A stretch of DNA of 64,000 bases, taken from positions 1-64,000 of the IMG/VR virus record IMGVR_UViG_3300023119_000011. The stretch is one strand, 5' to 3'. Under the pieces are notes generated by a model that was given only the letters and a program-made list of their open reading frames with translations, was not told the origin of the DNA and searched no databases. Positions 1 to 8,965 of the stretch are shown here, piece by piece. A program made the position numbers and the translations under genes. The stretch's first letter is position 1; each line of letters begins with the position of its first letter. Origin of the DNA: a virus.

Positions 1-711
1 GTATCTGATGGAAAGATGCTTGCAGCAATTGAGGATATGAATGATACTTATAAGATTGAAGACTCTAAAACATTTAAGGTTGATGTTGTAGGTGGTGAGA
101 ATACAAGGCGTCCATTAGTATTTACACCAAACATTCAGCTAACGAATCCTAAAGGCCGTGGATATGATGTGGGTAAATCAGTTACTGATATTACTGTTAC
201 CACGGATAAAGGTCCTATTTTCCTTTCATTAAAACTTGGTGGCACCACTACGTTCTTTAACGTTGGTGTAAAAACAGTTTTGACTCGCAAAGAAATCGAA
301 AATGGAAGTATTACAAATAAAGATGGTAAGAAACTTCTAAAACTATTTGGTATTGATGAAACTAAGTTCTGTGAAGTCTTTAATGGTACACATAAAGGTT
401 CAGTGGATCGTAGACCAAAGTTTGATAAAGCTGGTATGAATCGTTTATTGCAATCTGGTATTGGATTCAATTATCATATTATACATAAACTTACTGGTAA
501 AATTCTATCTAAAAAGATGGATGAAAAAGCTATGAAACGTGCTGCTACTGTAAATGCACCAGTTATCTATTACGGTGGTAAAGGCGGTAAGGGTAAACGC
601 ATTGATATTGAAATGCAATCGCCAACATATACATTTAAACTTAATTTAAGAGATACGCAAGGCAAGGATGGTTATCCAACTCGTCTTATGTGTGATTTCA
701 AATATAGGTAA
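1..711 (+). CDS. Conserved phage protein, 5' end outside window; possible PD-(D/E)XK-like nuclease fold
   Basis: The reading frame is open from the first base, so the gene very likely starts upstream; the first in-window Met is at base 16. No confident family was recognised. A weak nuclease-like pattern is present: an acidic residue in VTDITV followed by a strand ending in LSLK, which resembles the D...(E/S)xK spacing of PD-(D/E)XK enzymes. The C-terminal part has a Gly/Lys loop (GGKGGKGK) and beta-strand-like ending. It is followed after 3 bases by a putative virion protein, so it sits in a late-type operon. The function is unknown and the nuclease idea is an inference only. Confidence 0.6.
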   Translation, partial: VSDGKMLAAIEDMNDTYKIEDSKTFKVDVVGGENTRRPLVFTPNIQLTNPKGRGYDVGKSVTDITVTTDKGPIFLSLKLGGTTTFFNVGVKTVLTRKEIENGSITNKDGKKLLKLFGIDETKFCEVFNGTHKGSVDRRPKFDKAGMNRLLQSGIGFNYHIIHKLTGKILSKKMDEKAMKRAATVNAPVIYYGGKGGKGKRIDIEMQSPTYTFKLNLRDTQGKDGYPTRLMCDFKYR

Positions 712-714
712 ACC

Positions 715-1491
715 ATGCCAATACAAAGACATTTTGCAAATTCTGATTTAGCCGAAATGGTTGACATTTCTAATGGAATGGTAATTAATACCGATTTCAT
801 TCATAAGTTTGGTCGTAATCCAAATATAGGTGGTGCACCTGAAACTATTTGGATGAACGGTGGAATTTATACATATTTGGATGCTCCTTCTACTGTTTAT
901 GTTACAAGTAATAGTGCTGATGATGCTGCTGCTGGAACTGGAGCAAGAACCGTTACAGTCCAAGGATTAGATAATAATTATGAACAAGTAGAGGAAACGC
1001 TAACAGTAGGTGGACCTGTTTCAACAATAGAATTTTTAAGAATATTTAGAGCTTTTGTTGAAACGGCAGGATCTATTAAAACAAATGTTGGTAATGTGAA
1101 AATTACAACAGGAGCTGGTGGAACTGGAACAGTATTAGCAGATATTGGCATTATAGGAACTGGAACAACTTTTGGATTGGGCCAAACACAACTTGCTTTA
1201 TATACAATTCCAGCACATTGTACTGGATATTTAACACGATGGAATAATGGAGTTGGAGCTTATAACTCTTCAGCAACCATAACACTTCTTACAAGACAAA
1301 TTGAAGAAGTGACTAAAGCATTTAGAACAAGAGATATTATGGATGTTCCTGGTGGTTGGCATGTTCGAGATTACGAAATCCCAATTAGGTTACCACCAAA
1401 AACAGATGTAGAAATAAGAGCAATTGCCTCGACTGGTTCAAATGTTTCTTCATCTTTTGATATAGTATTAGTCACAGGACCAGGACAATGA
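715..1491 (+). CDS. Putative virion structural protein
   Basis: The 258-residue product is rich in Gly, Thr, Val and Ala with alternating short hydrophobic stretches, the composition of beta-structured phage surface or capsid-decoration proteins. There is no signal peptide, membrane segment or catalytic motif. Its stop overlaps the start of the next gene by 4 bases, so the two are translationally coupled. Composition and location in a block of late genes suggest a structural role, but I do not recognise a named family. Confidence 0.6.
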   Translation: MPIQRHFANSDLAEMVDISNGMVINTDFIHKFGRNPNIGGAPETIWMNGGIYTYLDAPSTVYVTSNSADDAAAGTGARTVTVQGLDNNYEQVEETLTVGGPVSTIEFLRIFRAFVETAGSIKTNVGNVKITTGAGGTGTVLADIGIIGTGTTFGLGQTQLALYTIPAHCTGYLTRWNNGVGAYNSSATITLLTRQIEEVTKAFRTRDIMDVPGGWHVRDYEIPIRLPPKTDVEIRAIASTGSNVSSSFDIVLVTGPGQ

Positions 1492-2711
1492 ATTTCTCAG
1501 AGTTTATAACAGAACAAAAGAATACACATATGACTCACATAGAGGATAAAGTTATCTATGGTGGAGTCAAAGGAACACGTGATGCAATTCTTGCTTTACG
1601 AATGTTGAGAGACACATTAGGTGGTGTGAAAGATGGAAACGTTACTGTTAAATGGGATGGTGCTCCTGCTATATTTGCTGGTACTGATCCTCGTGACGGA
1701 AAGTTTTTTGTCGCCAAAAAAGGTATCTTTAACAAAAACCCTAAAGTCTACAAAACTCCTGCTGATGTTGACGCTGATACTTCTGGTGATCTTAATGTTA
1801 AACTAAAAGCAGCATTAAAAGAATTGCCTGCATTGGGTATTAAAGGAATTATTCAAGGTGATTTCCTTTTTGGACCAGGTGATGTAAAGACACAAAAAAT
1901 TAAAGGAAAGAAATATGTTACATTTCATCCTAATACTATCGTCTATGCGTTGCCAGCTGAGTCGGATGGAGCTCGCGATGTTAAGAAATCAAAAATTGGA
2001 ATCGTCTGGCATACAGCCTATACAGGTAACTCCTTCGAGTCTCTCAAAGCTTCGTATGGAGTTGATGCCTCTAAGTTGCGACCAAGCCGAAATGTGTGGA
2101 GCCAAGACGCAACGCTTAGGGATATGACTCGCTATACTATGTCTAAAAAAGACACGGAGGAAGTCAATGGTTATTTGTCTCAAGCTGGAAAAATTTTCAA
2201 TCAAATCAGTGGTACAACTCTTCGCGAATTGGAAGCTAATCCAAAACTTGCTCAAATGGTGGAAACCTTCAACAACACCTACGTCAGAAGAGGCGAGGTC
2301 GTGGGAAATACAACACAGCATACAAATAACCTTATCAGATGGATCAACCAAAAATTTGACCGTGAGCGAATGGCACGTAAATCGGCACGGGGACAATCAG
2401 CCGTTGACCAAAGAAGAGAAGAAATCTTAAAGTTTTTTAGTCCTGCAAATAAAAAATCACTCATAAAAATGTTTGATTTGCAAAAAGTTATAGTTCTAGC
2501 AAAACTAAAAATTATAAATATACTTAATAAACTTAATAATGCTAAAACCTTTTTGAAAACAAAAAAAGGTTATCGAATTACAGGCCAAGAAGGTTATGTA
2601 GCTATCGATAAACTTGGTGGTGATGCGGTTAAAATTGTTGACAGAATGGAATTTTCATTTGCCAACTTTAGCCCGAATATATTAAAAGGATGGGATAAAC
2701 CTGGGAGATAA
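1488..2711 (+). CDS. DUF6267-like protein with nucleic-acid-ligase-like nucleotidyltransferase motifs
   Basis: This 407-residue protein matches my memory of a family (DUF6267) found in T4-like marine phages. It carries a pattern expected of the covalent nucleotidyltransferase (DNA/RNA ligase, capping enzyme) fold: KWDG at residues 55-58 like motif I KxDG, IIQGDFLFG near 121-129 in the place of motif III, an FHPNTIVYA strand like IIIa, EGYV at 368-371 like motif IV, and VK at 381-382 like motif V. A long helical insertion of about 200 residues separates the last two from the rest. If active it would form an enzyme-AMP or GMP adduct on Lys55. The start ATG overlaps the preceding stop. Confidence 0.7.
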   Translation: MNFSEFITEQKNTHMTHIEDKVIYGGVKGTRDAILALRMLRDTLGGVKDGNVTVKWDGAPAIFAGTDPRDGKFFVAKKGIFNKNPKVYKTPADVDADTSGDLNVKLKAALKELPALGIKGIIQGDFLFGPGDVKTQKIKGKKYVTFHPNTIVYALPAESDGARDVKKSKIGIVWHTAYTGNSFESLKASYGVDASKLRPSRNVWSQDATLRDMTRYTMSKKDTEEVNGYLSQAGKIFNQISGTTLRELEANPKLAQMVETFNNTYVRRGEVVGNTTQHTNNLIRWINQKFDRERMARKSARGQSAVDQRREEILKFFSPANKKSLIKMFDLQKVIVLAKLKIINILNKLNNAKTFLKTKKGYRITGQEGYVAIDKLGGDAVKIVDRMEFSFANFSPNILKGWDKPGR

Positions 2712-2714
2712 CAA

Positions 2715-3320
2715 ATGCCAATAGGCTTTAAAGATTATTTGTCTGTAGATTATAAACCTGGCGCTACAGATCAAGAAAAATATAACGCTAAAAAGCGTAA
2801 AAGGTCAGATGTCGAAGAAGCATCAATGAAAGGCATGTGCTGCAAAAATTGTGGCGATAAGTTTGGTAAACCAACAAATGAAGATTGCCAATATGATGCA
2901 TATGATCCCAATGGTAAAAATTGGGTAAAAGAATATTCTGAGAAAACTGAATGTCCAGAATGCAATGGTAAAGGTTGTGATCATTGTGATGGTAAAGGTT
3001 TTCATGAAGCATTGAATGTTCAACAAAGACTACGCCGTTCAAGAGCAATGAAAAAAATGAAAGCCCGTATCGCAATGGGTAGACGTAGAGCTCAGAAAAA
3101 AATGGCTAGCAAAGATAAATTAGTAAAAAGATCAAGACGTGCAGCTCGGACGGCCATTCTTAAAAAGCTTACAAAGGATGTACCAAAGGGTGAATTAAAT
3201 TATGCACGTAGACAAGAGATTGAAAAGCGTTTAGATAAGATGGGACCTCGTATAGACAGATTAGCTAAAAAAATGTTCCCATCCATTCGCAAAAAGGAAG
3301 TGATGAGGAAAAAAGGTTGA
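2715..3320 (+). CDS. Zinc-finger/basic-tail conserved phage protein
   Basis: The N-terminal half has two Cys clusters: CCKNC near residue 42, then CPECNGKGCDHCDGKGF near 80-95, a DnaJ-type CxxCxGxG arrangement likely to bind zinc. The C-terminal half (about 100-200) is extremely basic (RLRRSRAMKKMKAR, MGRRRAQKKM) and ends in KEVMRKKG. I associate the basic half with a conserved protein of T4-like marine phages. It probably binds nucleic acid or a partner in assembly. The following gene begins with TTG overlapping this TGA stop. Confidence 0.65.
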   Translation: MPIGFKDYLSVDYKPGATDQEKYNAKKRKRSDVEEASMKGMCCKNCGDKFGKPTNEDCQYDAYDPNGKNWVKEYSEKTECPECNGKGCDHCDGKGFHEALNVQQRLRRSRAMKKMKARIAMGRRRAQKKMASKDKLVKRSRRAARTAILKKLTKDVPKGELNYARRQEIEKRLDKMGPRIDRLAKKMFPSIRKKEVMRKKG

Positions 3321-4588
3321 GCTTTAGTTCATTTAAAACATTTTTAGTAGAAGAGGAAAAAACGGCATACTTTACGTTTGGCCGTATGAATCCTCCTACA
3401 ATTGGTCATGAAAAATTATTAAATAGTTTATATATGAAAGCTGGAAAAAACCCATATCGTGTTTTTTTATCTCAATCAGTTGACCCAAAAAAGAATCCAT
3501 TACAATATCAAATGAAAGTAAAAAGTGCTAGGAAAATGTTTCCTAAGTATGCGCGTTCTATTATGTTAAATAAAAAAATAAAGAATGTATTTGATGTAGC
3601 AGTACAACTATATAATGAAGGATTTAAAAATGTTGTAATGGTAGTAGGATCAGATAGAGTTCGTGAGTTTGAATTATTATTAAATAAATACAATGGTAAA
3701 AAAGGTAGACACGGATTTTATAATTTCCAAAAAGTAAATGTAATGTCTGCAGGAGCAAGAGATCCTGATGCTGAAGGTGTTGAAGGTATGTCAGCATCTA
3801 AAATGAGAGCTGCAGCATCATCAAATGACTTTACTGCATTTTCCCAAGGCCTACCAAAAAGCGTAGCTAATGCTGAAGCAAAAAGAATATTTAATGCTGT
3901 TCGTAAAGGCATGGGGTTAAAGGAAGAAAATGAATTTAAAAGACATGTTCAACTTAAGCCCGTATCAGAAATTAGAGAAAACTATGTTAATGGCATGCTC
4001 TACAATATCGGAGATACAGTTATCAACAAAGATACCGGAGAAATCTCAGAAATCAAAAGACTTGGAGCCAACTATGTTATCATTGAAGGTAGTGGAAATA
4101 CATACCGTAAATGGTTAACAGACATTGAACATCTAAAAGAAGAAATTCCTGTAGCTCCATTTTCTGTGGCAAAAGAAGGTCTTTCTGAAGGTACTGACAA
4201 ATGGTATAAAGATCAACCAGAATGGGGAACACCAGAATCAACTAAAAAGGCTGAAAAAATAACTCCAGGCCAAAGTGAAGGTGCTGCATATCATAAAGGT
4301 TTATCAAAATCTACTATGGCAAAAAGAAAAGCTCATTTTAAAAAAGGAGCAAAGATGGATGATGATAACCCCGCAGCATATAAGCCAGCGCCTGGAGATG
4401 CTACTGCTAAGACAAAAACTTCAAAGCATACAATCAGATTCAGACAGATGTATGGTGAAAAAAATTCTCAAGTTGACATTGCTAAGGCGAGAATTGATAG
4501 AGAGAAAGAATCAGATGCTAAAAGGCATGACCGAATGATGGATCGAGCAAGAATGCGAGATGTTAAGAAAACCAATAGGGAAAACTAA
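3317..4588 (+). CDS. HIGH-type nucleotidyltransferase (cytidylyltransferase-like) fused to small C-terminal domains
   Basis: The start is TTG overlapping the previous TGA. Residues about 15-195 form a nucleotidyltransferase-like domain: FGRMNPPTIGHEKL (TxGH motif, residues 21-34), VVMVVGSDRVREF, and GMSASKMRAA as the ISSTxxR-like motif. Such enzymes (NMN, FMN or phosphopantetheine adenylyltransferases, cytidylyltransferases) join a nucleotide to a phosphate-bearing substrate. Residues about 220-275 look like a small KOW/SH3-like barrel (MLYNIGDTVINKDTGE ... WLTDIEHL), and the tail (from about 290) is basic and low complexity with a conserved-looking DKWYKDQPEWGTPESTKK segment. The substrate is unknown. 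Confidence 0.75.
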   Translation: MSFSSFKTFLVEEEKTAYFTFGRMNPPTIGHEKLLNSLYMKAGKNPYRVFLSQSVDPKKNPLQYQMKVKSARKMFPKYARSIMLNKKIKNVFDVAVQLYNEGFKNVVMVVGSDRVREFELLLNKYNGKKGRHGFYNFQKVNVMSAGARDPDAEGVEGMSASKMRAAASSNDFTAFSQGLPKSVANAEAKRIFNAVRKGMGLKEENEFKRHVQLKPVSEIRENYVNGMLYNIGDTVINKDTGEISEIKRLGANYVIIEGSGNTYRKWLTDIEHLKEEIPVAPFSVAKEGLSEGTDKWYKDQPEWGTPESTKKAEKITPGQSEGAAYHKGLSKSTMAKRKAHFKKGAKMDDDNPAAYKPAPGDATAKTKTSKHTIRFRQMYGEKNSQVDIAKARIDREKESDAKRHDRMMDRARMRDVKKTNREN

Positions 4589-4836
4589 TGTTAAAATTTA
4601 AAGCATATATTCATGAAGATGCCACTGCAGGTTTGAAGAAAAAAGCAGAGAAATCTGGTATGCCAGTTGGTATTCTTCGAAAAGTTTATAACCGTGGTGT
4701 TGCGGCATGGCGGACGGGCCATCGTCCCGGAACTACCCCCCAGCAGTGGGGCATGGCCCGAGTTAATTCATTTGTAACAAAATCGTCTGGCACATGGGGC
4801 AAGGCGGATAAAGATTTAGCAGCGAGAGTAAAATGA
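4588..4836 (+). CDS. DUF5824-like small conserved phage protein
   Basis: This 82-residue protein carries a compact conserved block (GILRKVYNRGVAAW, GHRPGTTPQQWGMARV, SFVTKS) that I recognise as a small family of unknown function (DUF5824) common in marine myoviruses. The block has many Arg, Trp and Gly residues. The gene overlaps both neighbours by 1-4 bases and is part of the late-type operon. Local GC content rises clearly over this conserved core (about 4700-4760). Confidence 0.7.
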   Translation: MLKFKAYIHEDATAGLKKKAEKSGMPVGILRKVYNRGVAAWRTGHRPGTTPQQWGMARVNSFVTKSSGTWGKADKDLAARVK

Positions 4837-6596
4837 AATCATTCAACGATTTAAGAGAAGGATATGTTTCCCATGCTCAGCGTAAAGCGGTATGGGCATC
4901 TAAAAAGGATGGCGGTAAAGGACATCCTGATAATAAAAAGGAAGATTCTTCTCATTCAGACGCAGTCAAAGCATTCCTTGCGAAAGGTGGTAAAATTAAA
5001 AAGCTTCCACCCGGTAAAGCTCAAGGATGGCATGGAAAGTCTGATCCCGGAAATCGCGTGAAGGGCATGCTAGATAAGCCAGATTCTTCTAAGATGAAAA
5101 ATAGAGGTAAGCATTTAGATACTTCTACACCAACTCATAAAGAAGGTAAAGAAGAAGATATAAAAGCAACAATTGATAGACACCAAAAAGCTCATGATCA
5201 TCATCAGCAAATGAGTAAAGAAGCAGATAATCGTAGCGATACAGTAAAGCATATGAATGCACAAATGGCTCATGCTAAATCATTAAAACGGGCTAAAGAA
5301 AGATTAGCTAAGATCCAAAATGAAGGAAAAGCATACGGTCCAACTGGAGTAAGCTATTACGTACCATCAGGTCATAAGGATGAAGTAGATCCAAAAACTG
5401 GAAAGAAATATCCTGAAAGGCAAAAACCTGGATATAAATCGCCTAAAGAAGCTTATAATGAACCACAAGGTCAAGCAAAACGGATGATGTCTCCATTACA
5501 AAAAATAAGACAGGATAAAGAAAAAGCTGATCGTGATCATGATGGTAAACTAAAAAGAGGTCGTTCATCTTTAAGTAGGCTTAGAGATATACAGAATAAA
5601 TCAAATGCAATGGCGGCTAAGCCTCGTAAAGAAGAAGTAGAACAGCTTGATGAATTATCTCCGCGTACTAAAGCTTCTTATTATAAAAAAGCAAAAGATC
5701 AAAATAAATCAACTCAAAAAGCATATGATAAAAGTGTAAAAAGTAGTCCTGATAAATTTTTTGGTCAAGATGATCCTAAGGATCAAGCTCGTGCTAAAAC
5801 TATGGATAAACGCCAAAGGGGTATGGCAATGGTAAAAGGCCGTAAATATGGCCAAAAATATGAAGCTACGATTAAAGAACTTGACGAAGGTAACATGATG
5901 TCGGCTGCTAAAGAGTTGGAAGCTTATGCACGTAAGTCTGGAGGAATTGATAAAAACGATTTTATGAAAGCTGTCATGATGATGAAAAGAAATCAAAGAA
6001 AACAGCTTAATAAGTTTGTTGATGAGTTGGATACAGAACCGCGTGAAAAGATTTTATCAGTTATGCATAAACACATTAAAGAAGAAAATGAACTAAATGA
6101 AGAAATGACATTTAGAGTTGAAATTGATGGATTACCTGCAATGTTTATGTATGCTGCTGGTCCAGGTGCTTTAAAACAAGAACTTCGTAAAATTGTTAAA
6201 CAACCTTCAATGGTTAAATCTGTAAAAAGAGTTACAGATGCTACTGTTAAAAAAACATTTCGCTTAAAAGCACAAGGGCGAGATGATGATAGTGATGGCG
6301 AAATAGATAGTAGGCAAGAACAAACAAATGAAGCTCGTGGTGAAGATGCAAAGGGACATAAAAGAGCAACTGAAAAGGGTGCTGGGTTAACACAAAAAGG
6401 TGTAGATGCTTATAGAAGAGCAAACCCAGGATCTAAATTGCAGACTGCTGTAACAGGTAAAGTTAAACCTGGAAGTAAAGATGCTAAAAGAAGAAAATCT
6501 TTTTGTGCGCGAATGAGTGGAATGCCTGGACCAATGAAAGATGAAAAAGGTAGACCAACTAGGAAAGCAATGTCTTTAAGAAGATGGAAATGTTAA
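4833..6596 (+). CDS. Large Lys-rich protein with C-terminal DUF6321-like domain; putative internal or core virion protein
   Basis: The 587-residue product is highly charged and low in hydrophobic residues. Its last 70 residues (GLTQKGVDAYRR ... KSFCARMSGMPG ... SLRRWKC) form a conserved block that I recall as DUF6321. Earlier segments include EQLDELSPRTKASYYKKA near 270-290, a peptide type repeated in phage internal or core proteins, and a SHAQRKAVWASKKDGG N-terminus. A folded region at about 425-490 (MTFRVEIDGLPAMFMY) separates the charged stretches. A role as prohead core, internal or DNA-packing protein is inferred from composition and context. The start overlaps the previous gene by 4 bases. 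Confidence 0.65.
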   Translation: MKSFNDLREGYVSHAQRKAVWASKKDGGKGHPDNKKEDSSHSDAVKAFLAKGGKIKKLPPGKAQGWHGKSDPGNRVKGMLDKPDSSKMKNRGKHLDTSTPTHKEGKEEDIKATIDRHQKAHDHHQQMSKEADNRSDTVKHMNAQMAHAKSLKRAKERLAKIQNEGKAYGPTGVSYYVPSGHKDEVDPKTGKKYPERQKPGYKSPKEAYNEPQGQAKRMMSPLQKIRQDKEKADRDHDGKLKRGRSSLSRLRDIQNKSNAMAAKPRKEEVEQLDELSPRTKASYYKKAKDQNKSTQKAYDKSVKSSPDKFFGQDDPKDQARAKTMDKRQRGMAMVKGRKYGQKYEATIKELDEGNMMSAAKELEAYARKSGGIDKNDFMKAVMMMKRNQRKQLNKFVDELDTEPREKILSVMHKHIKEENELNEEMTFRVEIDGLPAMFMYAAGPGALKQELRKIVKQPSMVKSVKRVTDATVKKTFRLKAQGRDDDSDGEIDSRQEQTNEARGEDAKGHKRATEKGAGLTQKGVDAYRRANPGSKLQTAVTGKVKPGSKDAKRRKSFCARMSGMPGPMKDEKGRPTRKAMSLRRWKC

Positions 6597-6617
6597 AAAA
6601 TGAAACTGGAGCAACAA

Positions 6618-6896
6618 ATGGCACAAACAACAGAAGCTCGGTTAGAGAGAATCGAGGATAAGCTTGATCAGTTAACTGATGCGATGGTGTCATTAGCTCG
6701 AGCAGAAGAGAAGATCGGCAATTTGCAAGACGACCATAATAAACAATACGAGCGGATAAACCGCTTATCACAAAAACTAGATGAGATAGAAAGGGTGGTT
6801 TTAGAAAACCATCGTACAGTATGTTTCATTCAGAAATTATTCTGGGTGGTTGTAATAGCAGCCGCCGGTGCAATAGCCACTAATATTTACATGTAG
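6618..6896 (+). CDS. XhlA-like coiled-coil membrane protein (candidate holin/antiholin accessory)
   Basis: I chose ATG 6618 rather than 6600 because GGAG at 6608-6611 sits 6 bases upstream. The 92-residue protein has a long coiled coil (about residues 5-65, with RLERIEDKLDQL) and one C-terminal transmembrane helix (LFWVVVIAAAGAIATNIYM). This is the topology of XhlA-type hemolysin/holin partners and of small phage membrane anchors. No lysis gene is directly adjacent, but spanins lie 3.3 kb downstream in the same direction. Confidence 0.65.
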   Translation: MAQTTEARLERIEDKLDQLTDAMVSLARAEEKIGNLQDDHNKQYERINRLSQKLDEIERVVLENHRTVCFIQKLFWVVVIAAAGAIATNIYM

Positions 6897-6905
6897 GAGA
6901 AGAAA

Positions 6906-7616
6906 ATGGCAAATGTTAAAGAAATTTCAAAAGGATTGGCCGGCCGCTATATTAAAAAAGCAAATATTAGCACAGCCGATGCTGCGGATAAAGTAGCACG
7001 TTCAGCTAATGAATACGATCCCAATGAAAGAAAAAGAAGACAAAAGCAAGGTATTAAAACGTTTATAAAACGTAAACACGGAATTGATAAAGCTGTAGAT
7101 AAACTTACTGGTAAAGCAAAAGTACCAGCAAAAGAATCGTTTATAATTCCTGAAACAATTAAGGCAAATGAACGTACAGCTTTTCATGGTGCGGCAGCAG
7201 CAGCACATAAAGCAGGTAAAACTTCTTTTACCTTTAATGGTAAAAAACATCCGGTAACTATGAAAAAAGATACCGCAAATGCAATTAAAACAGAGAGTGT
7301 AAAGATGTCTATTAGAGAAAAATTGATGTCTATCTGGGAAGGGGATAAACATACTAAAGGAGCAATGCCTTCCGAACCGCACGGCACATATGATTCACCG
7401 GGTGGTAAAAAAATGAAAAAAGATATGAAAGCGGATGGTAATCCTGAAACCGGCATTAATGGTAAAGATGTAGAACAGCTTGGACATGATGATGCATCTA
7501 AAGCTGGACGCGCTGGACCAAACGCGACAAAAAGACCAAATGATGGCAAGATTGGTGATAAACAAATCATCAATCGAGTTGCAGCAGCTTATAAGGAGAT
7601 GAAGAATGGCAATTAG
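6906..7616 (+). CDS. Lys/Gly-rich conserved phage protein, function unknown
   Basis: AGGAGAAGAAA precedes the ATG. The 236-residue product starts with a helical, basic domain (residues 1-60, EISKGLAGRYIKKANIS), followed by a short folded module near 90-125 (TAFHGAAAAAHKAGKTSFTFNGKKHPV) and a low-complexity tail. The N-terminal type is recurrent in marine phage internal proteins. The last 11 bases overlap the next gene. No catalytic motif was seen. Confidence 0.6.
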   Translation: MANVKEISKGLAGRYIKKANISTADAADKVARSANEYDPNERKRRQKQGIKTFIKRKHGIDKAVDKLTGKAKVPAKESFIIPETIKANERTAFHGAAAAAHKAGKTSFTFNGKKHPVTMKKDTANAIKTESVKMSIREKLMSIWEGDKHTKGAMPSEPHGTYDSPGGKKMKKDMKADGNPETGINGKDVEQLGHDDASKAGRAGPNATKRPNDGKIGDKQIINRVAAAYKEMKNGN

Positions 7617-7992
7617 TCCTCCTAATTATCAAAAAGATGCCATTCCAACGCCTCAAGGTTGGAGACATCCACGAACAAATGAACTACTTATTGCACGTAA
7701 AATTAGTCAAGGTGAAATTGATGAATACTTAGGTGTTACACCTGAGCCACTTGAAGAATATGAATTTGATGTAGTTGTAGACGATGCTCCAGAAGTAGTA
7801 ACATTGTCTGATAATGCGCATGAAGAAGATCCGAATTGGCATGATGGTTGCCATGAAGCAGATCCAACTTTATATGAAAATATGTCTAAGACAGAATTAG
7901 AAGAAATTGGAAGAGAGCATGGAATTGAGCTTGATCGCAGAGAAAGAAAATCAACATTGATTGAAAAATTGAGAGCAGTAACCGGCGTATAA
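7606..7992 (+). CDS. Conserved phage protein with SAP/Rho-N-like C-terminal helix pair
   Basis: The N-terminal segment contains QGWRHPRTNELLIARKIS, a block found in phage virion-associated proteins. A strongly acidic middle follows. The C-terminal 35 residues (MSKTELEEIGREHGIELDRRERKSTLIEKL) fit the helix-extended-helix of SAP or Rho-N type domains, which often bind nucleic acid or partner proteins. The gene overlaps the preceding one by 11 bases. Function is not known. Confidence 0.6.
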   Translation: MAISPPNYQKDAIPTPQGWRHPRTNELLIARKISQGEIDEYLGVTPEPLEEYEFDVVVDDAPEVVTLSDNAHEEDPNWHDGCHEADPTLYENMSKTELEEIGREHGIELDRRERKSTLIEKLRAVTGV

Positions 7993-7996
7993 TAGC

Positions 7997-8004
7997 CATA
8001 AATA
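7997..8004 (+). promoter_or_regulatory. Possible late promoter CATAAATA, 5 nt before ATG
   Basis: CATAAATA differs at one base from the T4 late consensus TATAAATA. It lies exactly 5 nt before the ATG at 8010, the same geometry as two exact copies elsewhere in this window. Transcription would begin at or next to the ATG, giving a leaderless message. No Shine-Dalgarno sequence is visible before 8010. Confidence 0.35.
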
Positions 8005-8009
8005 ATATT

Positions 8010-8378
8010 ATGCTAGTTTTTGATCAATTAACAGAAGATAATCTTTTTCTATACGCGGCTAAACATTATCGGAATCCTGCGTTTTCTGATATAGATGAGT
8101 TTTATGAAGATTTAAAAAGATACAAGTATATTAAAAGACTTGTAAATCGGTATTTAGATACAGGGCAATTATCTGAAAGACTTATATTAAATCATATTAT
8201 CGTAATTTTTAACTCATTTGGAATAGAGGCAGGTTTAGAAATATTAAAATTAAAACTAAACGAAAAGCACTGGCCGGTTATTAAACCGTTTTTAATATTT
8301 TTAAAATATATAAAGAATAATGAATTATTGGGTATAGAACAAGATAAAATTGTAATAGAAGCATTAAGGAAAATCTAA
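8010..8378 (+). CDS. Conserved small helical phage protein (DUF7207-like)
   Basis: The 122-residue all-helical protein begins MLVFDQLTEDNLFLYAAKHY and contains a RLILNHIIVIFNSFG segment, a pattern I recall as a family conserved across T4-like marine phages with no assigned function. There is no SD sequence before the ATG, but a late-promoter-like box is 5 nt upstream. It overlaps the next gene by 1 base. Confidence 0.6.
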   Translation: MLVFDQLTEDNLFLYAAKHYRNPAFSDIDEFYEDLKRYKYIKRLVNRYLDTGQLSERLILNHIIVIFNSFGIEAGLEILKLKLNEKHWPVIKPFLIFLKYIKNNELLGIEQDKIVIEALRKI

Positions 8379-8965
8379 TGGGAATAGTGAAATCAGCTGC
8401 AGACTTAACATATGCATTTAGATTTGTAAGAATGCTAGTTATGAAATGGGAAAATTGGGATGCATATAAAGAAGGTATCATTGATCAAGATGGTAAACGC
8501 ATTAAAAACGTTAGACTTGACACTCCCGAAAAAATTGCTAGCTATACTCCTTTCATTCGCTTGTGCGCTAACATTAAAAGGCTCTTATCAAAAATCCCAG
8601 GAGGAGGCACCAAACTTGGATCTTTTGCGGCCGCGCTCTATCTCCTTAAAGAAAAACATGGAATTGCAGAAAAAAAGTTAGAATCTATTTTAATAGAACA
8701 CCAAATTGATATTACAGATTTTTTAAAAGAAAACACAGAATGGTTTGTACTAGAAGATAAACAATTATCTCCAGGTGTTTATAGAATTAATAATCATAAA
8801 ATTTTAAATTCTACATTTGAAGAAATGGTAAATCCTTATGATCAAATAAGGGTTAAAGAAGATTGTTATCCAGTTGGATCGTTATTTGGAATTGACATAT
8901 ATGAAGCAATACATGTAAATACTAATCAGCCCGTGTATGTGTGCCCTACGGAAATATTCAAATGA
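8378..8965 (+). CDS. Conserved phage protein, function unknown
   Basis: The 195-residue product starts MGIVKSAADLTYAFRFVRML and contains a mid-protein block (TPFIRLCANIKRLLSKIPGGGTKLGSF) that I associate with a conserved late gene of marine myoviruses. The second half is a small beta-rich domain. No catalytic or membrane motif was seen. It is coupled to the preceding gene by a 1-base overlap. Confidence 0.6.
   Translation: MGIVKSAADLTYAFRFVRMLVMKWENWDAYKEGIIDQDGKRIKNVRLDTPEKIASYTPFIRLCANIKRLLSKIPGGGTKLGSFAAALYLLKEKHGIAEKKLESILIEHQIDITDFLKENTEWFVLEDKQLSPGVYRINNHKILNSTFEEMVNPYDQIRVKEDCYPVGSLFGIDIYEAIHVNTNQPVYVCPTEIFK

Noticed and set aside
7184-7573. - strand frame of 129 codons
   Set aside because: Antisense to a real gene, hydrophobic Pro/Ser/Cys-rich mirror sequence, no promoter or RBS.
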